Of a stretch of 64,000 nucleotides of DNA, positions 47,163-60,072 are shown one piece after another. Position numbers and translations under genes: made by a program. A model generated the notes under the pieces. The model was not told where the DNA came from. It searched no databases and worked only from the letters and a program-made list of their open reading frames with translations. The first letter of the stretch is position 1, and every line of letters starts with the position of its first letter. This DNA is from Daphnia pulex (Eukaryota; Arthropoda; Branchiopoda; Diplostraca; Daphniidae): NCBI RefSeq assembly GCF_021134715.1, contig NC_060025.1:8742001-8806000 (forward strand). Reading direction: 5' to 3'.

Positions 47163-48315
47163 TTAGCGACGGAGAAAACTGATGTAACTAGGAGGGAAAA
47201 GATTCATCAAGAGTTTGATTCCGGAAAGCGGAATCGTATCCGTTGGGAGGGACTCGCTGTTGGTGCCGGACTCTAAAGACCTTTCCGGTGGAGGTGTTGT
47301 TGAAGGGGGAGCTACAGTTGTTGTTGGCGGGGCTACAGTTGTTGTTGGCGGGGCTACAGTAGTTGTTGGCGGGGCTACGGTTGTTGTTGGCGGAGCTACG
47401 GTTGTTGTTGGCGGGGCTACAGTTGTTGTTGGCGGGGCTACAGTAGTTGTTGGCGGAGCTACGGTTGTTGTTGGGGGAACTACGGTTGTTGTTGGCGGGA
47501 CTGCAGTAGTTGTAGGAGGAACCAAAGTTGTTGTTGGTGGGACTGCAGTAGTTGTTGGCGGAACTGCGGTAGTTGTAGGTGGAACTACAGTAGTTGTAGA
47601 AGGGGTTGCAGTTGTTAATGGAATTGCTGTTGTCGCAGGTGTGGTTGTAGTTGTTGCCGGGCGGGTGCTGTTGTTGGTAGTTGAATTACAGCAGAAAATG
47701 GTGGTCCAAAAAGGAAGCGTTGGCAATTGTGGGACTGGGTTCTGCGGGAATAAGAAGCCCAGAGGGTTGGTCCACCAATTCATCCAGTCCGTGGCTGAAG
47801 ACGATCCTTGGTTGTTGGTAGGTGATCCAGCAGCGTTCAAGCTGAAGGAAGGAAAAAGCAAACGATTCTGACGAGAGTTACGCTGGTTGCCGAAAAATGG
47901 CCAGCTCGTGTTGGAACAAGGCAAACAAAGTGGCGGAATCGCCGTTGCTGGATTGAATCCGCCAAAAGTAGGGAATCTGGAAGGCAACCAACGCTGCTGT
48001 TGCTGTTGTTGCGGCTGGAATGGGACAATCGCTTGGGCCGGATGATAACCGTACGGGTAGTTGTGTTGTCCGCTCACTCTCAGAAATCCCGGCAAGTTGA
48101 CATCAAACTGGCTCTGGTGGTTGTTGTTCAGAGGGCCGGAAGCCGCATTCCGATACAAGCTATGGTGAGGATCTGAGACCGGAGCCGCTTGACATACTGA
48201 CGCTACGGCAATCGCCGCCATTAACTATAGAAATGTCAAAATTTATTTCAACTCGAAATTCTAATAATTTTTGATTTGAAAAATTTTAGGAACTTACTGC
48301 GAGGAGAACTGCCAT
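47163..48315 (-). CDS. Secreted Thr-rich mucin-like protein A
   Basis: Exons 48298-48315 (MAVLLA) and 47163-48224, phase 0, 359 aa. The signal peptide is MAVLLALMAAIAVASVCQA, followed by APVSDP as in paralogue B. The N-terminal half is Asn/Pro/Gln-rich with a cysteine module: LCLPC then FCC about 85 residues later. The second half is a tandem repeat of seven residues (VAPPTTT / AVPPTTT), a strong candidate for dense O-glycosylation. The tail is LLMNLFPPSYISFLRR. Function is probably structural or mucosal, by inference from composition. No chitin-binding peritrophin domain is seen. Confidence 0.75.
47308..47620 (-). repeat. 21-bp coding minisatellite
   Basis: About a dozen 21-bp units encode (V/A)(V/A)PPTTT. 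Units differ mostly at one or two positions, so unequal exchange is likely to change copy number. Confidence 0.8.
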
Positions 48316-48341
48316 GTTCTTGCACGGGGAAGTGAGCAGGT

Positions 48342-48383
48342 GGAAATGACGACCTTGAATGCTGGATGCTGGGACTATTTATA
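48342..48383 (-). promoter_or_regulatory. Core promoter of mucin-like gene A
   Basis: TATAAATA on minus at 48376-48383, then CAAGGTCGTCATTTCC ending at 48342. The same downstream word follows the TATA box of mucin B at about 57840-57855. Confidence 0.65.
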
Positions 48384-48399
48384 CTGCGGAGCTTGTGGG

Positions 48400-49079
48400 T
48401 TTTTCCATTGCGGACGATTCCAGCAGCCACACCCCTTATCGAAAAATGAAACAAATTCAAACAGGTCATTGACAGGTCAGTTTGTAGGGGTCAAAAACCT
48501 ATCCGGCTCCAACCTTTCCGTCCGCCCTCTAATCCTACATGTCATTTCAAATGTCCAACTCCCACCTGCAACACAGCAGGAGGATGTCTAGTATTTAGTA
48601 AATCACCGCACCATATTGAATAGCACCCGGTAGATTTGTGGTCATATTTTTCCGTCCCGTTTTAATTTGAACTGGTTTCAACAGGTTTCATCCTTCGCCA
48701 AGGTTTTTCCTGTCTTCCAAATTCATGCGCATTTGGCGCCACGAAATTTCTGCACGCGCCAACTTGTCGGATGTGTCCTCGTCCGCTCCGGAGATTCCCA
48801 TCAAAGAGTGCGCTATTCACAGGTATGAATTTATTTGATGACCTTTAAACGGACAAACGAAAAGAAAAATATTTCAGAATAGGAATGTGGGTCAAGGTTA
48901 GTGGCGGCGAATTTTATATGGTTCGAATTTGTTTTTTCAATAATTTTAGTAAGTCAATTGTGTCTTTTTTTTAATTTCTTTTCTCTGGAAAAACGATTTG
49001 ATATCCTCCCTCCATGTCCGTTTTTGGGTTCCTGGAAATCAGGTAGAGGTCATCTTTTTTAAGCCGAAAAATTCACGTG
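48400..49079. other. Intergenic stretch without supported gene
   Basis: No coding region is supported between the mucin A promoter and the tandem array. Confidence 0.4.
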
Positions 49080-52000
49080 CACCTGATACATTTTTTTTTC
49101 ACTTCAATTTGATTCTTGTGTCTGGATTTTTACAAGACGTTGTATTGACAGAACTGTAAAGGATTAATTTTTGACGTTAAAGCCATTTTTAAGGATGTTC
49201 TCTTGTGTAAGCAATTGATTTGTTCAAAGAGCTTTTTAAATTCCCATGCGAAGTAATGAACTCGATTGAACATTGTAACTTTTTTAATTTTGCGGAAGTG
49301 ATTTATTCACAATTTAAGTTAATCAGTCGTCACTAGTCGTATGATAGCGTTCTAAAATTTATGTTCTGAGTTTTATCTCAGTTAATTCAGTTAGTATCGT
49401 AGCTTGTTCATCTCACTATTGATGCAGGTGTATGTGAGCAGCAATCGTGATTGAACAAGCAAGTCCAATAACTTTGGACGCTGAATGAATCTAAATTTTA
49501 ATCCTTAAAGTAATTGTAGTTAACGAATTGTCTGTGCGATCAGCACCTGTTAACTATTGGTTACTTTTTATATTGTAAATTAATTTAAGTATTTCGTTAC
49601 ACATGACGTTGATGTATGCTGTTCATTAAAAATATTTACATCTTCGATAACAAACCTCCCCAACCCCAAGTAAAAATTGATTTTTTGAAGGGTGCGCTTT
49701 GACAAAGGTTACTGAAAGCCTAAGAACTCCGTAGAAGTTTTCTTTTATTCGATTTTTTATGATTTTTATATTGCAATCTAATTATTTAAAAAACCTCCCG
49801 TGAGTTCAAATTGGTTTATTTGGAATACCCGGTACAACATTACCAGTAACAACACCATGGCGAAAAACCCTCACACACTTGTTCGACAGGATTAATTGTG
49901 CAACTATTTCTTGAGGCGCTAAAGAGTCGTTATTTCTGAAACATCCAAAAAGAAAATTTGTATTTTAATCAATGAACTGTGCCCTTAATCTCGTTGGCTG
50001 CTAGATTAACCACCATTAAAGTTTTTGCCATAGATACGTACTGACGTAATATCACGTAATGCTTGACGAATTATGCCATCATCATCGGCATAACTGAAAA
50101 GAAGTGTATTTAAATCAGTTTAGGAATCGAACAAAACTGCGATCACAGTTTCTGGCTTTGTCCGTAACGAATGGTTTTTTTAATTCTTAAATTATTTGTC
50201 TCTTTGCCATTCACTATTATGATGTAAGAACTTCGAAGTGAATGCAAGACCTATGGTCTATCAATCAGGTACTCAATTTCGACATTTAATTCGAGAACAA
50301 TCGTACGAATCTTCTAGATTACCAATAATAGAGTTAGATGGTTAAACAGAAGTGTATCTAGTCTTTATTACGATAAGAGAAATTAATCAAACGATTAAAA
50401 AGTTGCATTACGCTGACGTAGAGTGTGTCTTCATATTACTCAATTGGAAAATATTTCATGTGCTGAATGACATTTGAAACGCAAAAGCCTAAAAACTGAG
50501 CACGTGAGCACGTGAGTCAATTTTTTTGCTTCAATTCGATTTTTGTGTGGATTTTTACAAAACGTTGTAGGGAAAATGTTGATTTTTTACATTAAAGTTA
50601 ATTTTAAGAATGTTCTCTTGTTAATAAAATTGGTTTGCTTTAAGAGCTGTTATAATTCACGTTTGAAGAATCGAACGCAGTTGATCATTTTAACTTTCAC
50701 TAAATTGCGGAAGTGACACAATCATATTTAAGGTGACTTCGTCGTCACTTTCGTTTAATGACGATTTATTATTTATGTTCTGAGGTTTACATTATTTAAT
50801 TCAGATGGTGCCATTGTTTTTTCAGTCGAGGTTTTGTTTTGTTCTTCCCTCTTCCACCTCTGTGGTAAAAGTAAAAACAAGAACACCAATGACTGAATCA
50901 ACAAGCCCGTAATCGCTTGATTAAAATTAAAATTAAGGGAGTCTAAATTATAATCCTCATCTGACTAGTAGCTAATGAATCTTCTAATCGATCGGCACCT
51001 GTAGTCTAGTCGTTACTTTACATGTGGTGAAAGAACTGTGGTGTCATGCTACACAGCACGCTGATGTATGTTGTTCATTTAAAATATTTACATTATCCAT
51101 AAAAAAACCTTTCCAACTTCAAGTGAGAATTGATTGCGCTTTATCAAAAGGTGTACTGATAGCCCAAGAACCCTGTAAAAGTTTTCTGTAATTCGATTCT
51201 GGGTTTTACAAGGCGTTGTATATGAACAGAATGTAAATTTTCATTTTTGACGTTAAAGCCATTTTTAAGGATGTTATCTTGTTTAAGCAATTGATTTTTT
51301 TAAAGGGCTGTTATAATTCACGTGCGAAGTACCGAACGCGGTTGAATATTTTAATTTTCAATAATTTGCGGAAGTGATTTATTCAAATTTTAAGTGAATT
51401 AGTCGTCACTAGTCGTTTGATGGCGTCATATAATTTATGTTCTGAGCTCTGACTCAATTAACCAAGATAGTTACGATACGTGTTCGGATCGCGAGCGATT
51501 CCGCTTTTGGAACACTTCGATCAAGATTGAACAAGCAAACTTGTAGATCTTTGACACGTTGAATGAATCTAAATTATAATCATGAAGATTGTAGTATTTA
51601 ACGAATCGTCTGCGCGATCAGTACCTGGTAACTAATGGCGACTTTTATATTGTAAATCAATTGAAGTATTTTGCTTCACAGGGCGTTGATGTATGCTGAT
51701 CATTAAAAAATATTTAAATCTTCGATAAAAAAACCTCCCCAACTCCAAGTAAAAATTGATTTTTGCGTTTTGACAAAAAGTTACTGATAGCCCAAGAACC
51801 CCGTAGAAGTTTTCTTTTATTCGATTTTAGGATTTTTATATTGCAATCTAATTATTTAAAAAACCTCCCGTGATTTCAAATTGGTTTATTTGGAATACCC
51901 GTTCCAACATTACCAGTAACAACACCATGGCGAAAAACCCTCACTCACTTGTTCGACAGGATTAATTGTGCAACTATTTCTTGAGGCGCTAAAGAGTCGT

Positions 52001-53990
52001 TATTTCTGAAACATCAAATTTTAATCAATGAACTATGACTTAATCTCGTTGGCTGCTAAATTAACCACCACTAAAATGTTTGCCAGAGATGCGTACATAA
52101 CACCCAATGTTGGAAGAATTATGCCATCACCGTCTGCATCACTGATTAAAGTAGTGAATTTAAATAAGTTTAGGAATGGCAACGGTACAGCGCTCATGGT
52201 TTCTGAAGTGTGGATTCTTTTTGATTCTGGTATTTTTGTCTTGTTTGCCATTCTCTTTTATGTCGTAAGAACTTCGAAGTGAATGCAAGGCAGGTACTCT
52301 TGTGCGACGTTTAATTCAAGACCAATTGTACGAACCTTTAACAAATACTAGTATAGAGTTAGATGGTTAAACAGAAGTTTATCTAGTCTTTATTGCGATA
52401 AGAGTAATTAATCAAACGATTAAAAAGTTGCATTATACGCTGACGTAGAGTGTGTGGCTTCATATAACTCAATTGGAAAATATTTCATGTGCTGAATGAC
52501 ATTTGAAACGCAAAAGCCTAAACACTCGCGTGCACCTGAGTCAATTTTTTCGATTCAATTGGATTCTTGTGTGGATTTTTACAAGACGTTGTAGGGACAA
52601 AAGATAAATGTTGATTTTGGACTTGAAAGTTAATTTTAAGGATGTTCACTTGTGAAAGCAATTGATTTGTTTAAAGAGCTGTTATGATTCAAGTGGTAAG
52701 AACCGAATGCGGTTGAACATTTTAACTTTTGTAATGTTGCGGAAGTGATTTATTCTTATTATTAGTGAATAATTCGTCACTTTCCGTTTGATGTCAACTC
52801 AATTTATATTTTCAGAAATTTATCTCAGTTAATTTAGAAGGTAGCAATGTTTATATGGTACAGCCAATGCTAAGCTAATATCTTCCTCTACCCAGGAAGA
52901 TGAAGCAAGATCATTAGTAAATTAGCTTACTAAATAGTCTTATTTAGTAAGGGTTATTTTACTAATCGGTCAACCATATACACCGCTAAATTTTAGTTAA
53001 AATTAAGGGAATCTAAATTATAATCTTCATCTGAAGAGTAGCCAACGAATCTTCGAAGCGATCGGCACCTGTAGGCTAGTCGTTACTTTACATATTGATA
53101 AAGAACTGGCGTGTCACGCTACACAGCACGCTGATATATGTTGTTCATTAAAAATATTAACATTTTCGATAAAAAAAACCTTTCCAACCCCAAGTAACAA
53201 TTGATTTTTTAAAGAGCGCGCCTTAACAAAAGGTTTACTGATGCCCAAGAACCCCATAAAAGTTTTCTTTTATTCGATTTTTAGGATTTTTATATTGCAA
53301 TCTAATTATTCAAAAACACCTCCCGTGAGTTCAAATGGTTTTATTTGAAATACCCGTTCTAACATTATCAGTAACACCATGGCGAGAAACCGTCAGTCAC
53401 ACACTTTTTCGATCAGTATAAATCGCGCAATAATTTTTTGAGGCGCTAAAGAGCCGTTATTTCTTAAACATAAAAAAAGAATCTGTGCATTTTAAACAAT
53501 GAACTGTGCACTTACTTTCGAATGCTGCTAGATTAAATGCCATAAAAATTGTTAACCAGAGTTCTGTAGTGCCACGTACTACTGAAAGATCCATGCAGGC
53601 ACCAACTGCATCACTCAAGTAAGAAGTATATTTAAATTTTTGTTTTTCATTAAAATTTTTTTGCACGAGTCTATAGAATTAGATTTCAAGAATGTTAAAT
53701 TTTTCTTTAGCAATTTTCATCAAGTGATGTGATTGTTGAATTAAAGATACCGCTTTAGGAAAAATACTCTATATCGACTTAATAATTAAATCAAACGGAC
53801 AAACGGTACGAAAGTTATATTAGTTCATATTATAAAATACGATAGTAAAACAGAAGTTGAACTACTTGTTAGCATGATAAGCAAATTAATCTAGCGATAA
53901 AGTAGTTACATAATACCGAAGCAGAATATATGGCATCACATGACTCATTAGGAAAATATTTAACGTGTTGAATGACATTTGAAACATTAG
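49080..53990. repeat. Tandem array of four related units in A-B-A-B order
   Basis: Four units begin near 49.08, 50.52, 51.15 and 52.53 kb. Landmarks recur in order: TTTTTACAAGACGTTGTA (about 49124, 50550, 51203, 52575), GCGGAAGTGA (49292, 50705, 51366, 52736), GATC(A/G)GCACCTG (49538, 50989, 51610, 53059) and AACCTCCC / ACCATGGCGA blocks (49795-49865, 51865-51935, 53320-53385). Units 1 and 3 are most alike, as are units 2 and 4, with a period of about 2.07 kb, so a dimer was duplicated. Unit 2 lacks the middle 0.75 kb. Minus-strand ORF remnants at 52033-52251 and 53457-53666 occupy equivalent places and share an SDA...NLAA pattern; unit 1 has stops there. Confidence 0.75.
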
Positions 53991-54100
53991 CGCTTTAATT
54001 GTTTTGCTGTACTATTTTGTGTCTATTTCGTTCAACTATTTACATTGTCACTATTTTCACTTCAGTGCTGAAAAACGCTTACGATCTCTGCTACGTATAG

Positions 54101-55026
54101 TCAATTCATTTTGAAAGATTTCGGCATCATTTTTATGATTTTATGGCGATTAGTTTCCTCCTCTTCCGCAGGAGCTGCATCTTCCCCGCCGGATGCGGCA
54201 GCTGCAGTTGTTGGAGCGGCCGTTGTAGCCGCAGAAGCGACCGAGGCGGACGCTGAAGGTGGGGGCTTATTCCCTCCTCCTCCGGCTATTCCGGATGGAT
54301 TGGTGTTGTTATTCTCCGCTATAACAGGAAGAATCCCTGGCGGAAAGAAACCTGGCCCTACTCCCGGATAACCAGCACCAGGTAACATTCCTGGATAGTA
54401 AGGATTATTCAAACCAACACCGGGATAGAATCCTTGTCCGGATCCAGCACCGGGGTAGAATCCCTGTCCCGGAATCATTCCTCCGCCACCTCCAAATTGA
54501 GGGTGAGGTGGATGAAACCCTCCTCCGCCTCCTGGTGGAAATTGGGCTGGATATCCTGGTGGGAAAGCTCCTTGCTGGTACGGATTTGACCCGAATCCGC
54601 CGGCGTAAGGTGGGCGATTCCATTGTTGCTGTGCATCTGCAATTTCACAAATTTCCGCTTTTAACAATTTGCTATTCAATTTCAGTTCCAATTTTCAATT
54701 CAGTGAATTAACTTGGACGAGGTACGAGCGAGAAGAGAAAACTGATTTTGTTGTGCAGCAAATTTTCCTTGTAAGTAAGCGCGTCGAAATTGCGGAACGG
54801 GCCGAATGTCCGACCGTTAGCCTCCTGCTAATTATTCAAAATTCACTTGACTGATTCAAACAAATTTAAATTTTTTTTATGTTACCTCCTCTGGTGATGG
54901 GATAGCGTCAGCTTCTTGGAACACTTCAATGACTTGGGCTTCACCCTGGGCATCGACGGATATCCCGCCGTAAGTCGCCAGTGCCAACAGCAGCAGAAGA
55001 AACGCAAACACTCTATTACTCATCAT
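54101..55026 (-). CDS. Secreted Gly/Pro/Tyr-rich protein
   Basis: Exons 54886-55026 and 54101-54628 on minus, phase 0, 222 aa. The acceptor at 54629-54630 is the only nearby one that keeps the frame. The signal peptide is MMSNRVFAFLLLLLALATYG. After a short acidic linker comes a Gly/Pro/Tyr/Phe-rich region with repeats of GQGFYPG and YPG, then an Ala/Thr/Ser stretch with EEEE, and a basic tail KMMPKSFKMN. Composition fits a structural extracellular or cuticle-associated protein. No named domain. Confidence 0.75.
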
Positions 55027-55085
55027 GATGAGCGGATCCGACGACTGGACTTTTGTTTCTGGTGTTCTTATCGATGACGAGTCGA

Positions 55086-55094
55086 CTTTTTATA
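55086..55094 (-). promoter_or_regulatory. TATA box of the Gly-rich secreted gene
   Basis: TATAAAAAG on minus about 60 bp upstream of the ATG. Confidence 0.6.
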
Positions 55095-55539
55095 CCTGTG
55101 TGATACCACCATAGTGCACGGTTCATCGATTCGGCCCAAATGATCCTGATGCAAAACACCAGCATTTTCCAACCGAGTTGAATGTGAGTAATAACCTAGT
55201 TTTCAATCAATCTCATTTTTTTTGTTTATTTTGCTTTTTGAACGGAGACATGTGGGATTTCTTTTTTAGATTTGTATTACATTACATAACGATAGGGGAG
55301 AGTGTATAAAATAGATCAATCGGGGCATTGAGATACGCACGCGCTAAAACACATTTTGATTGGTTTTAGTTTCAATCAGCGATGGACGGCGACGAGGAAC
55401 TTGCACAGCGATAAATAAAGGCGAGATGTGCAACACACGCAAGAGGTCACGGACAAGAGTTTCAAGCCGGGAAGGAGAAATTCATCGAGAAACTACGCCA
55501 AAAATAAAAGTGAGTAAGAATTAAATGCTTTGGGCGATT

Positions 55540-57813
55540 TTAGCGACGATCTTCGGTGTCGTAGAAGTAGTCGTATTCAAAGGATGATTTGAGTTTGCGT
55601 TCAGCAGCTTTTAAAATGACAGAAATGGCTTCTGTTGTTGTTGGATTCGTTTCAGTTGGAATCAGGCTGCTGACTTCGGTTGAAAAGTTTGGCTCCGTCG
55701 TTGTTGTTGCCGGAATGGCAGTCGTTGTTGTTTCGACAGTTGAAGTGATGGGTGGCAGGGTGGAAGTTGTTGGGTCGGTTGCAGTCGTGGTTGTTTCGGG
55801 AATGGTCGTGGTAGTAGTTTGGGCAGTTTCAGTTGGGGTTGGCAGAGTAGAAGTTGTTGATTGGGCACTTGGAGTAGCGGGCGGCATAGTGGAAGTTGTT
55901 GTTTTCTGAAGAGCCGTGGTTGTTGGCTGCACAGTTTCAGTAGTGGGTGGCAGAGTGAAAGTTGTTGTTGTTTCTGGAGTAGCCGGGGTTGTTGATTGGG
56001 CACTTGGGGTAGTGGGTGGCAGAGTGGAAGTTATAGTTGATGAGGTTGTTGGGGTAGGTGTAGTAGTTGTAGCCGAAATAGCTGCGGTCGTTTGGACATT
56101 AGAAGGAGTGGGCAGCAGTGTGAAAGTTGTTGATGATCTGGGGGTAGTGGTTGTTGATTGAGTTGCCGTAGTCGTTGGCTTGGCTGTCGTCGTCGGTTTA
56201 GCTGTTGTCGTTGTGGAAGTTGTTATTGGCGTGAATGTCGTAGAAGTTGGCTTGGCAGTTGTTATCGGTTGCACTGTTGTAGTTGCTTTGCTTGTTGTGG
56301 TTGTTGGCAGGGTGGAAGTTGTAGTTGGCTTGGCACTTGTAGTCGATGACAGGGTTGGAGTTGTAGTTGGCTTGGACGTGGTTGTTGGTTTGGCACTTGT
56401 AGTCGATGGCAGGGTGGAAGTTGTAGTTGGCTTGGCTGTTGTTGTTGTTGTTGTTGGTTTTGCACTTGTAGTCGTTGGCAGGGCGGGAGTTGTAGTTGGC
56501 TTGGCTGTTGTTGTTGTTGGTTTAGCACTTATAGTCGATGGCAGGGTGGAAGTTGTAGTTGGCTTGGCTGTTGTTGTTGTTGTTGTTGGTTTAGCACTTG
56601 TAGTCGTTGGCAGGGTGGAAGTTGTAGTTGGTTTGGACGTGGTTGTTGATGGCTTCAGTGTTGTAGTAGTTGGTTTGGACGTTGTAGTTGTTGGCAGGGC
56701 GGGAGTTGTTGTTGGCTTGGATGTTGTAGTAGGCAGCGTACTTATAGTTGTTGGCAGGGTGGAAGTTGTTGTCGGAGCAGCTGTAGGCAGGATAGTTGAA
56801 AGTGTGAACTGACGGGCCCCGAAATCGAAACAGCGCGGATCCTCTTCATCTTCCGGTGAGCCCTTGCATGGTCCTAACGGTTTCATAGTTCTCGTCGATG
56901 AAGTTGAGCCACTTGTTTTTGTTGACGTCGGGGCAGTTTCTGTCGACGGTGGCCTTACTGTTGTCGTGGGGCAGCAAATCTCTCTCCAAATGTTGACCAA
57001 AGGATCGAAAGGAAATGAAGGAAACGGGCCAATTTGAGCATTGCACGGCAAGCAGATCAGTGGATTCGGTCCGATACGTGTCAAAACACGAACAGGTGAT
57101 TGAGTTGTTGTTGGCACTGTAGTTGTTGTTGCACTTGTTGTTGTTGGCAGTGTAGTTGTTGCACTTGTTGTTGTTGTACTTGGTGTTGTTGGCAGTGTAG
57201 TTGTTGCACGGGTTGTGGTTGGCAGTTCAGTTGTTGCACGGGTTGTGGTTGGCAGTGCAGTTGTTGCACGGGTTGTTGTCGGTTTGGCAGTAGTCGGACT
57301 GGGACAGCAAACGGGCGTGATTCGTGGCTGGAACAAGCCTGGCCACATATAGAACATGGGGTTGATGTTTGGGAAAAATGATGATGACAATGAGTTGTTG
57401 CTGCTGGCGTTCAATAGCGATGGAAAGAAACCGGAAAAGTTGAATGTTTGAGTGCCAAAACAGGACACGCAAAGTGGCTGTGACGGGCGGATGCGAAGTA
57501 AAGGACGAATCGGTTGAGTCCAGCGCTGCGGCTGGAATGGAACAATCAGTGGGACAGCCGGATAGCCGGATTGAATGTCAAAATGATGTTGTCCATTTAT
57601 TCTCAATCCAGGCCAATTCAGAGCAAACTGGCTCTGCCGGTTGAAATCTATTTGCGGAATCCTTCCGAACGTGGGATCTGAGACCGGAGCAGCTTGGCAG
57701 ACCGACGCCACGGTAATCACCAGTGCAAACTACAGAAATATTTTAAAATTAAAATCACAGATGAATCAATTTAATTCGAATAATTTTGAACTTACAGTGA
57801 GCAGAACTGCCAT
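55540..57813 (-). CDS. Secreted Thr-rich mucin-like protein B
   Basis: Exons 57796-57813 (MAVLLT) and 55540-57729, phase 0, 735 aa. The signal peptide MAVLLTFALVITVASVCQA and the following APVSDP match paralogue A. Two cysteine modules occur: LCVSC...VCC and LICLPC...EICC, each followed by a Thr-rich stretch. The second Thr-rich region is very long (about 400 residues), built from AKPTTT, STLPTTTS and related units, suggesting heavy O-glycosylation. The C-terminus EYDYFYDTEDRR is acidic and tyrosine-rich, unlike A. No peritrophin domain is seen. The valine-rich ORFs on the opposite strand are mirror images of the repeat. Confidence 0.8.
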
Positions 57814-57838
57814 GTCTGGCAGGGCACGACTAGCTGAT

Positions 57839-57880
57839 GGGAAATGACGACCTTGCACATCGAATGACATACCTTTTATA
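57839..57880 (-). promoter_or_regulatory. Core promoter of mucin-like gene B
   Basis: TATAAAA on minus at 57874-57880 followed by CAAGGTCGTCATTTCC, as in gene A. Confidence 0.65.
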
Positions 57881-58369
57881 CTTTGAGGCTGTGGCATCTT
57901 CATTCCAGATAATTCCTGGCTGTCACAAGTGTCACACACCCCTTCGTATACTAGAGGACACTTGCAGGTCGTTGACGGGAGTATTCCTTGGAGGATCAAA
58001 GTCTTGTCTATCGCAGACCTTCCTCCCCTTTTCGTATAATCCGGTAGGGTTCGCGTATAATAACCCCATCCAGCTGACAATCGGTAAGGACTAATGACCC
58101 CTTTATATAAAAACCCAGTTTCAAATCTAAAATTTTGCCTTTTCTTTTTTCAATTTTTATTTAAAAAAACAGGTTTCAGCAACAATTCATGCGTCAAGGT
58201 TTTTCCGGTTCCCAAATAATAATTCGACGGATTCCTGGCTTGTACGTAGATTTTTTATTATTACATAAAAATAGATATTACAATAACTATGCGGTTTGTT
58301 ATAAGGTTACGAATCGACAGGTGATTATGAAAGAGGGGGGCGGATAATTTCATTTGAACTGGGAAATTT

Positions 58370-59210
58370 TCAAAGTGCAACAATGGGCACCGTGGCGATG
58401 TGCGGCAATCGACCAGATTCATTGTCACCGAAAACTCCGACCGGATTGGCCACTGACCAGTCTAAAGTTTGTTTTCGAACGGCCATGAATGGCATCACAC
58501 TCTTGTCCTTGGTGATATCGGTCACGATATCCTCCTGTCGTCCTTCCTGAATGTTGGTAGGGTCCGATTCCACTCGTTCCTACAGAACAACATGAAAAAT
58601 ATCTGTCAACTGCTTTCCCTGCGCACGTTAATAATTTATTATTTTTACCTTCTCAGAATCCTTGATAGCGGCGGCGGCTTTATGGAGCGACTGGAACACC
58701 AAGGTCATGGACGGAGTCAGTTTACTCCTCAGAGACTCTTTGGTGATGGCTGGACTGGCCAATCCGTGGGCAGCCAGAAGGGCCACCAAAAAGAAAGATA
58801 TCGACATTGTCTGGTAATATTCGAAAACAAAAGAGAAAAGAAACATTTTAAAATTTTATTCTAAATGATATTTGGCCGATTTCCAGCTCAAGGTTAGCAG
58901 TAGAGCCCCCAGATGCGCACAACCATTTGGCTTACGTGAGGACACGGATTTTTAAAACAAGGGCAGAATCACGGCACTCCATTCAAGTGAAAGTGCCTCT
59001 GGACAAACATTGCAGTTAGCACGTGAACCAAAGAGGTATAAAACGTGTTCCATGCTGTCTTATAATGTTAACCATGCGGTCATCAAGGACGACAGCACAG
59101 AGAGGAACGTGTTCAAATTCACGCGCTGATAGCTCTCTTTTGCGCGCTATTTGAACTTTTGAAAACGACAAACTAAAATCAAATTGGCAGAGATTTACCT
59201 TGAGCATCAT
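58370..59210 (-). CDS. Small secreted protein, uncharacterised
   Basis: Exons on minus: 59199-59210 (MMLK), 58649-58810 and 58370-58579, all phase 0, 127 aa. The leader is MMLKTMSISFFLVALLAAHGLA; if the first exon is wrong, translation from ATG 58807 still gives a signal peptide. The mature part has a helical segment (SMTLVFQSLHKAAAAIKDSEK) and a tail ending RLPHIATVPIVAL. It has no cysteines and no recognised domain. Confidence 0.6.
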
Positions 59211-60072
59211 TTCGGAGTTGGTTGTTTGTAGAATCACGAAATACGGACGGGAAACTGATTGTAGAGAAACCGATAAGAACGACCGACAGTTGTGAAGCCA
59301 AAGAAAGGTCTGATCTCTCTTGCAGAATTGCTTACGCTTTTTTACTAACGGCCTCCTCAGACTTCACCTTGACTTTTTTTCTTTCTGGGTGGAACCAAAA
59401 ACAGAACTTAATTTCCGGACTTGCTTTTGTCGGTATTACTCTCACTTTTTCAGGGTAATTTTCCTTATGAATTGAATTAGTCATATTTTTGTTTGCAAAT
59501 TCATAATTATTGTAACGATTGTATTTTTCCGCAAAAAGAAATTGGAATTTGGAAAAATTCTTATTCTTATTAGTTGACCTTGAAAGAAGTAGGCCAAGTT
59601 GAGGTTTGTTCGTTATCCTAGTTATTTCCTGTTGTGTTATACAAGGTAAGTTCTGGACGTCTAGCAGTCGTAGATTACGGTTGAGGGTTGTTCAAGTTTC
59701 TGTTACGAAACGATTTTTTCTTGCTTATTAGTGAAAATCAATTTAACTGAAAAGTTGAAAGTCATTGTGTTATATAAAGCAAAGTTGAGAGAAATTTGCC
59801 AGGGTCCTTATTATTTCGAATGACTTTTAACTTAACAGTTTGCTTATGTAAACTAATGTGACTTCATGCTTATGTAAACGGGTTGTTTATGTGGACCCTT
59901 TGCTATTTATTTAGGTAAATCATCACTTTGGCTTTATTTAGAGCGGCTTACACCAATTGGCGGACGTCCAGCAGCAATCGCGGAAAAAAAGCATATCACT
60001 GTCAGTTAATAAGGTATAACCAATCAATTTACGTTTTTACTTTACAATATTAATTCTTTTGTTGATTTGCAG

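Noticed and set aside
56180-56812. Valine-rich plus-strand ORF of 210 codons (and 47215-47871)
   Set aside because: Mirror reading of the Thr-rich repeats in the mucin-like genes.
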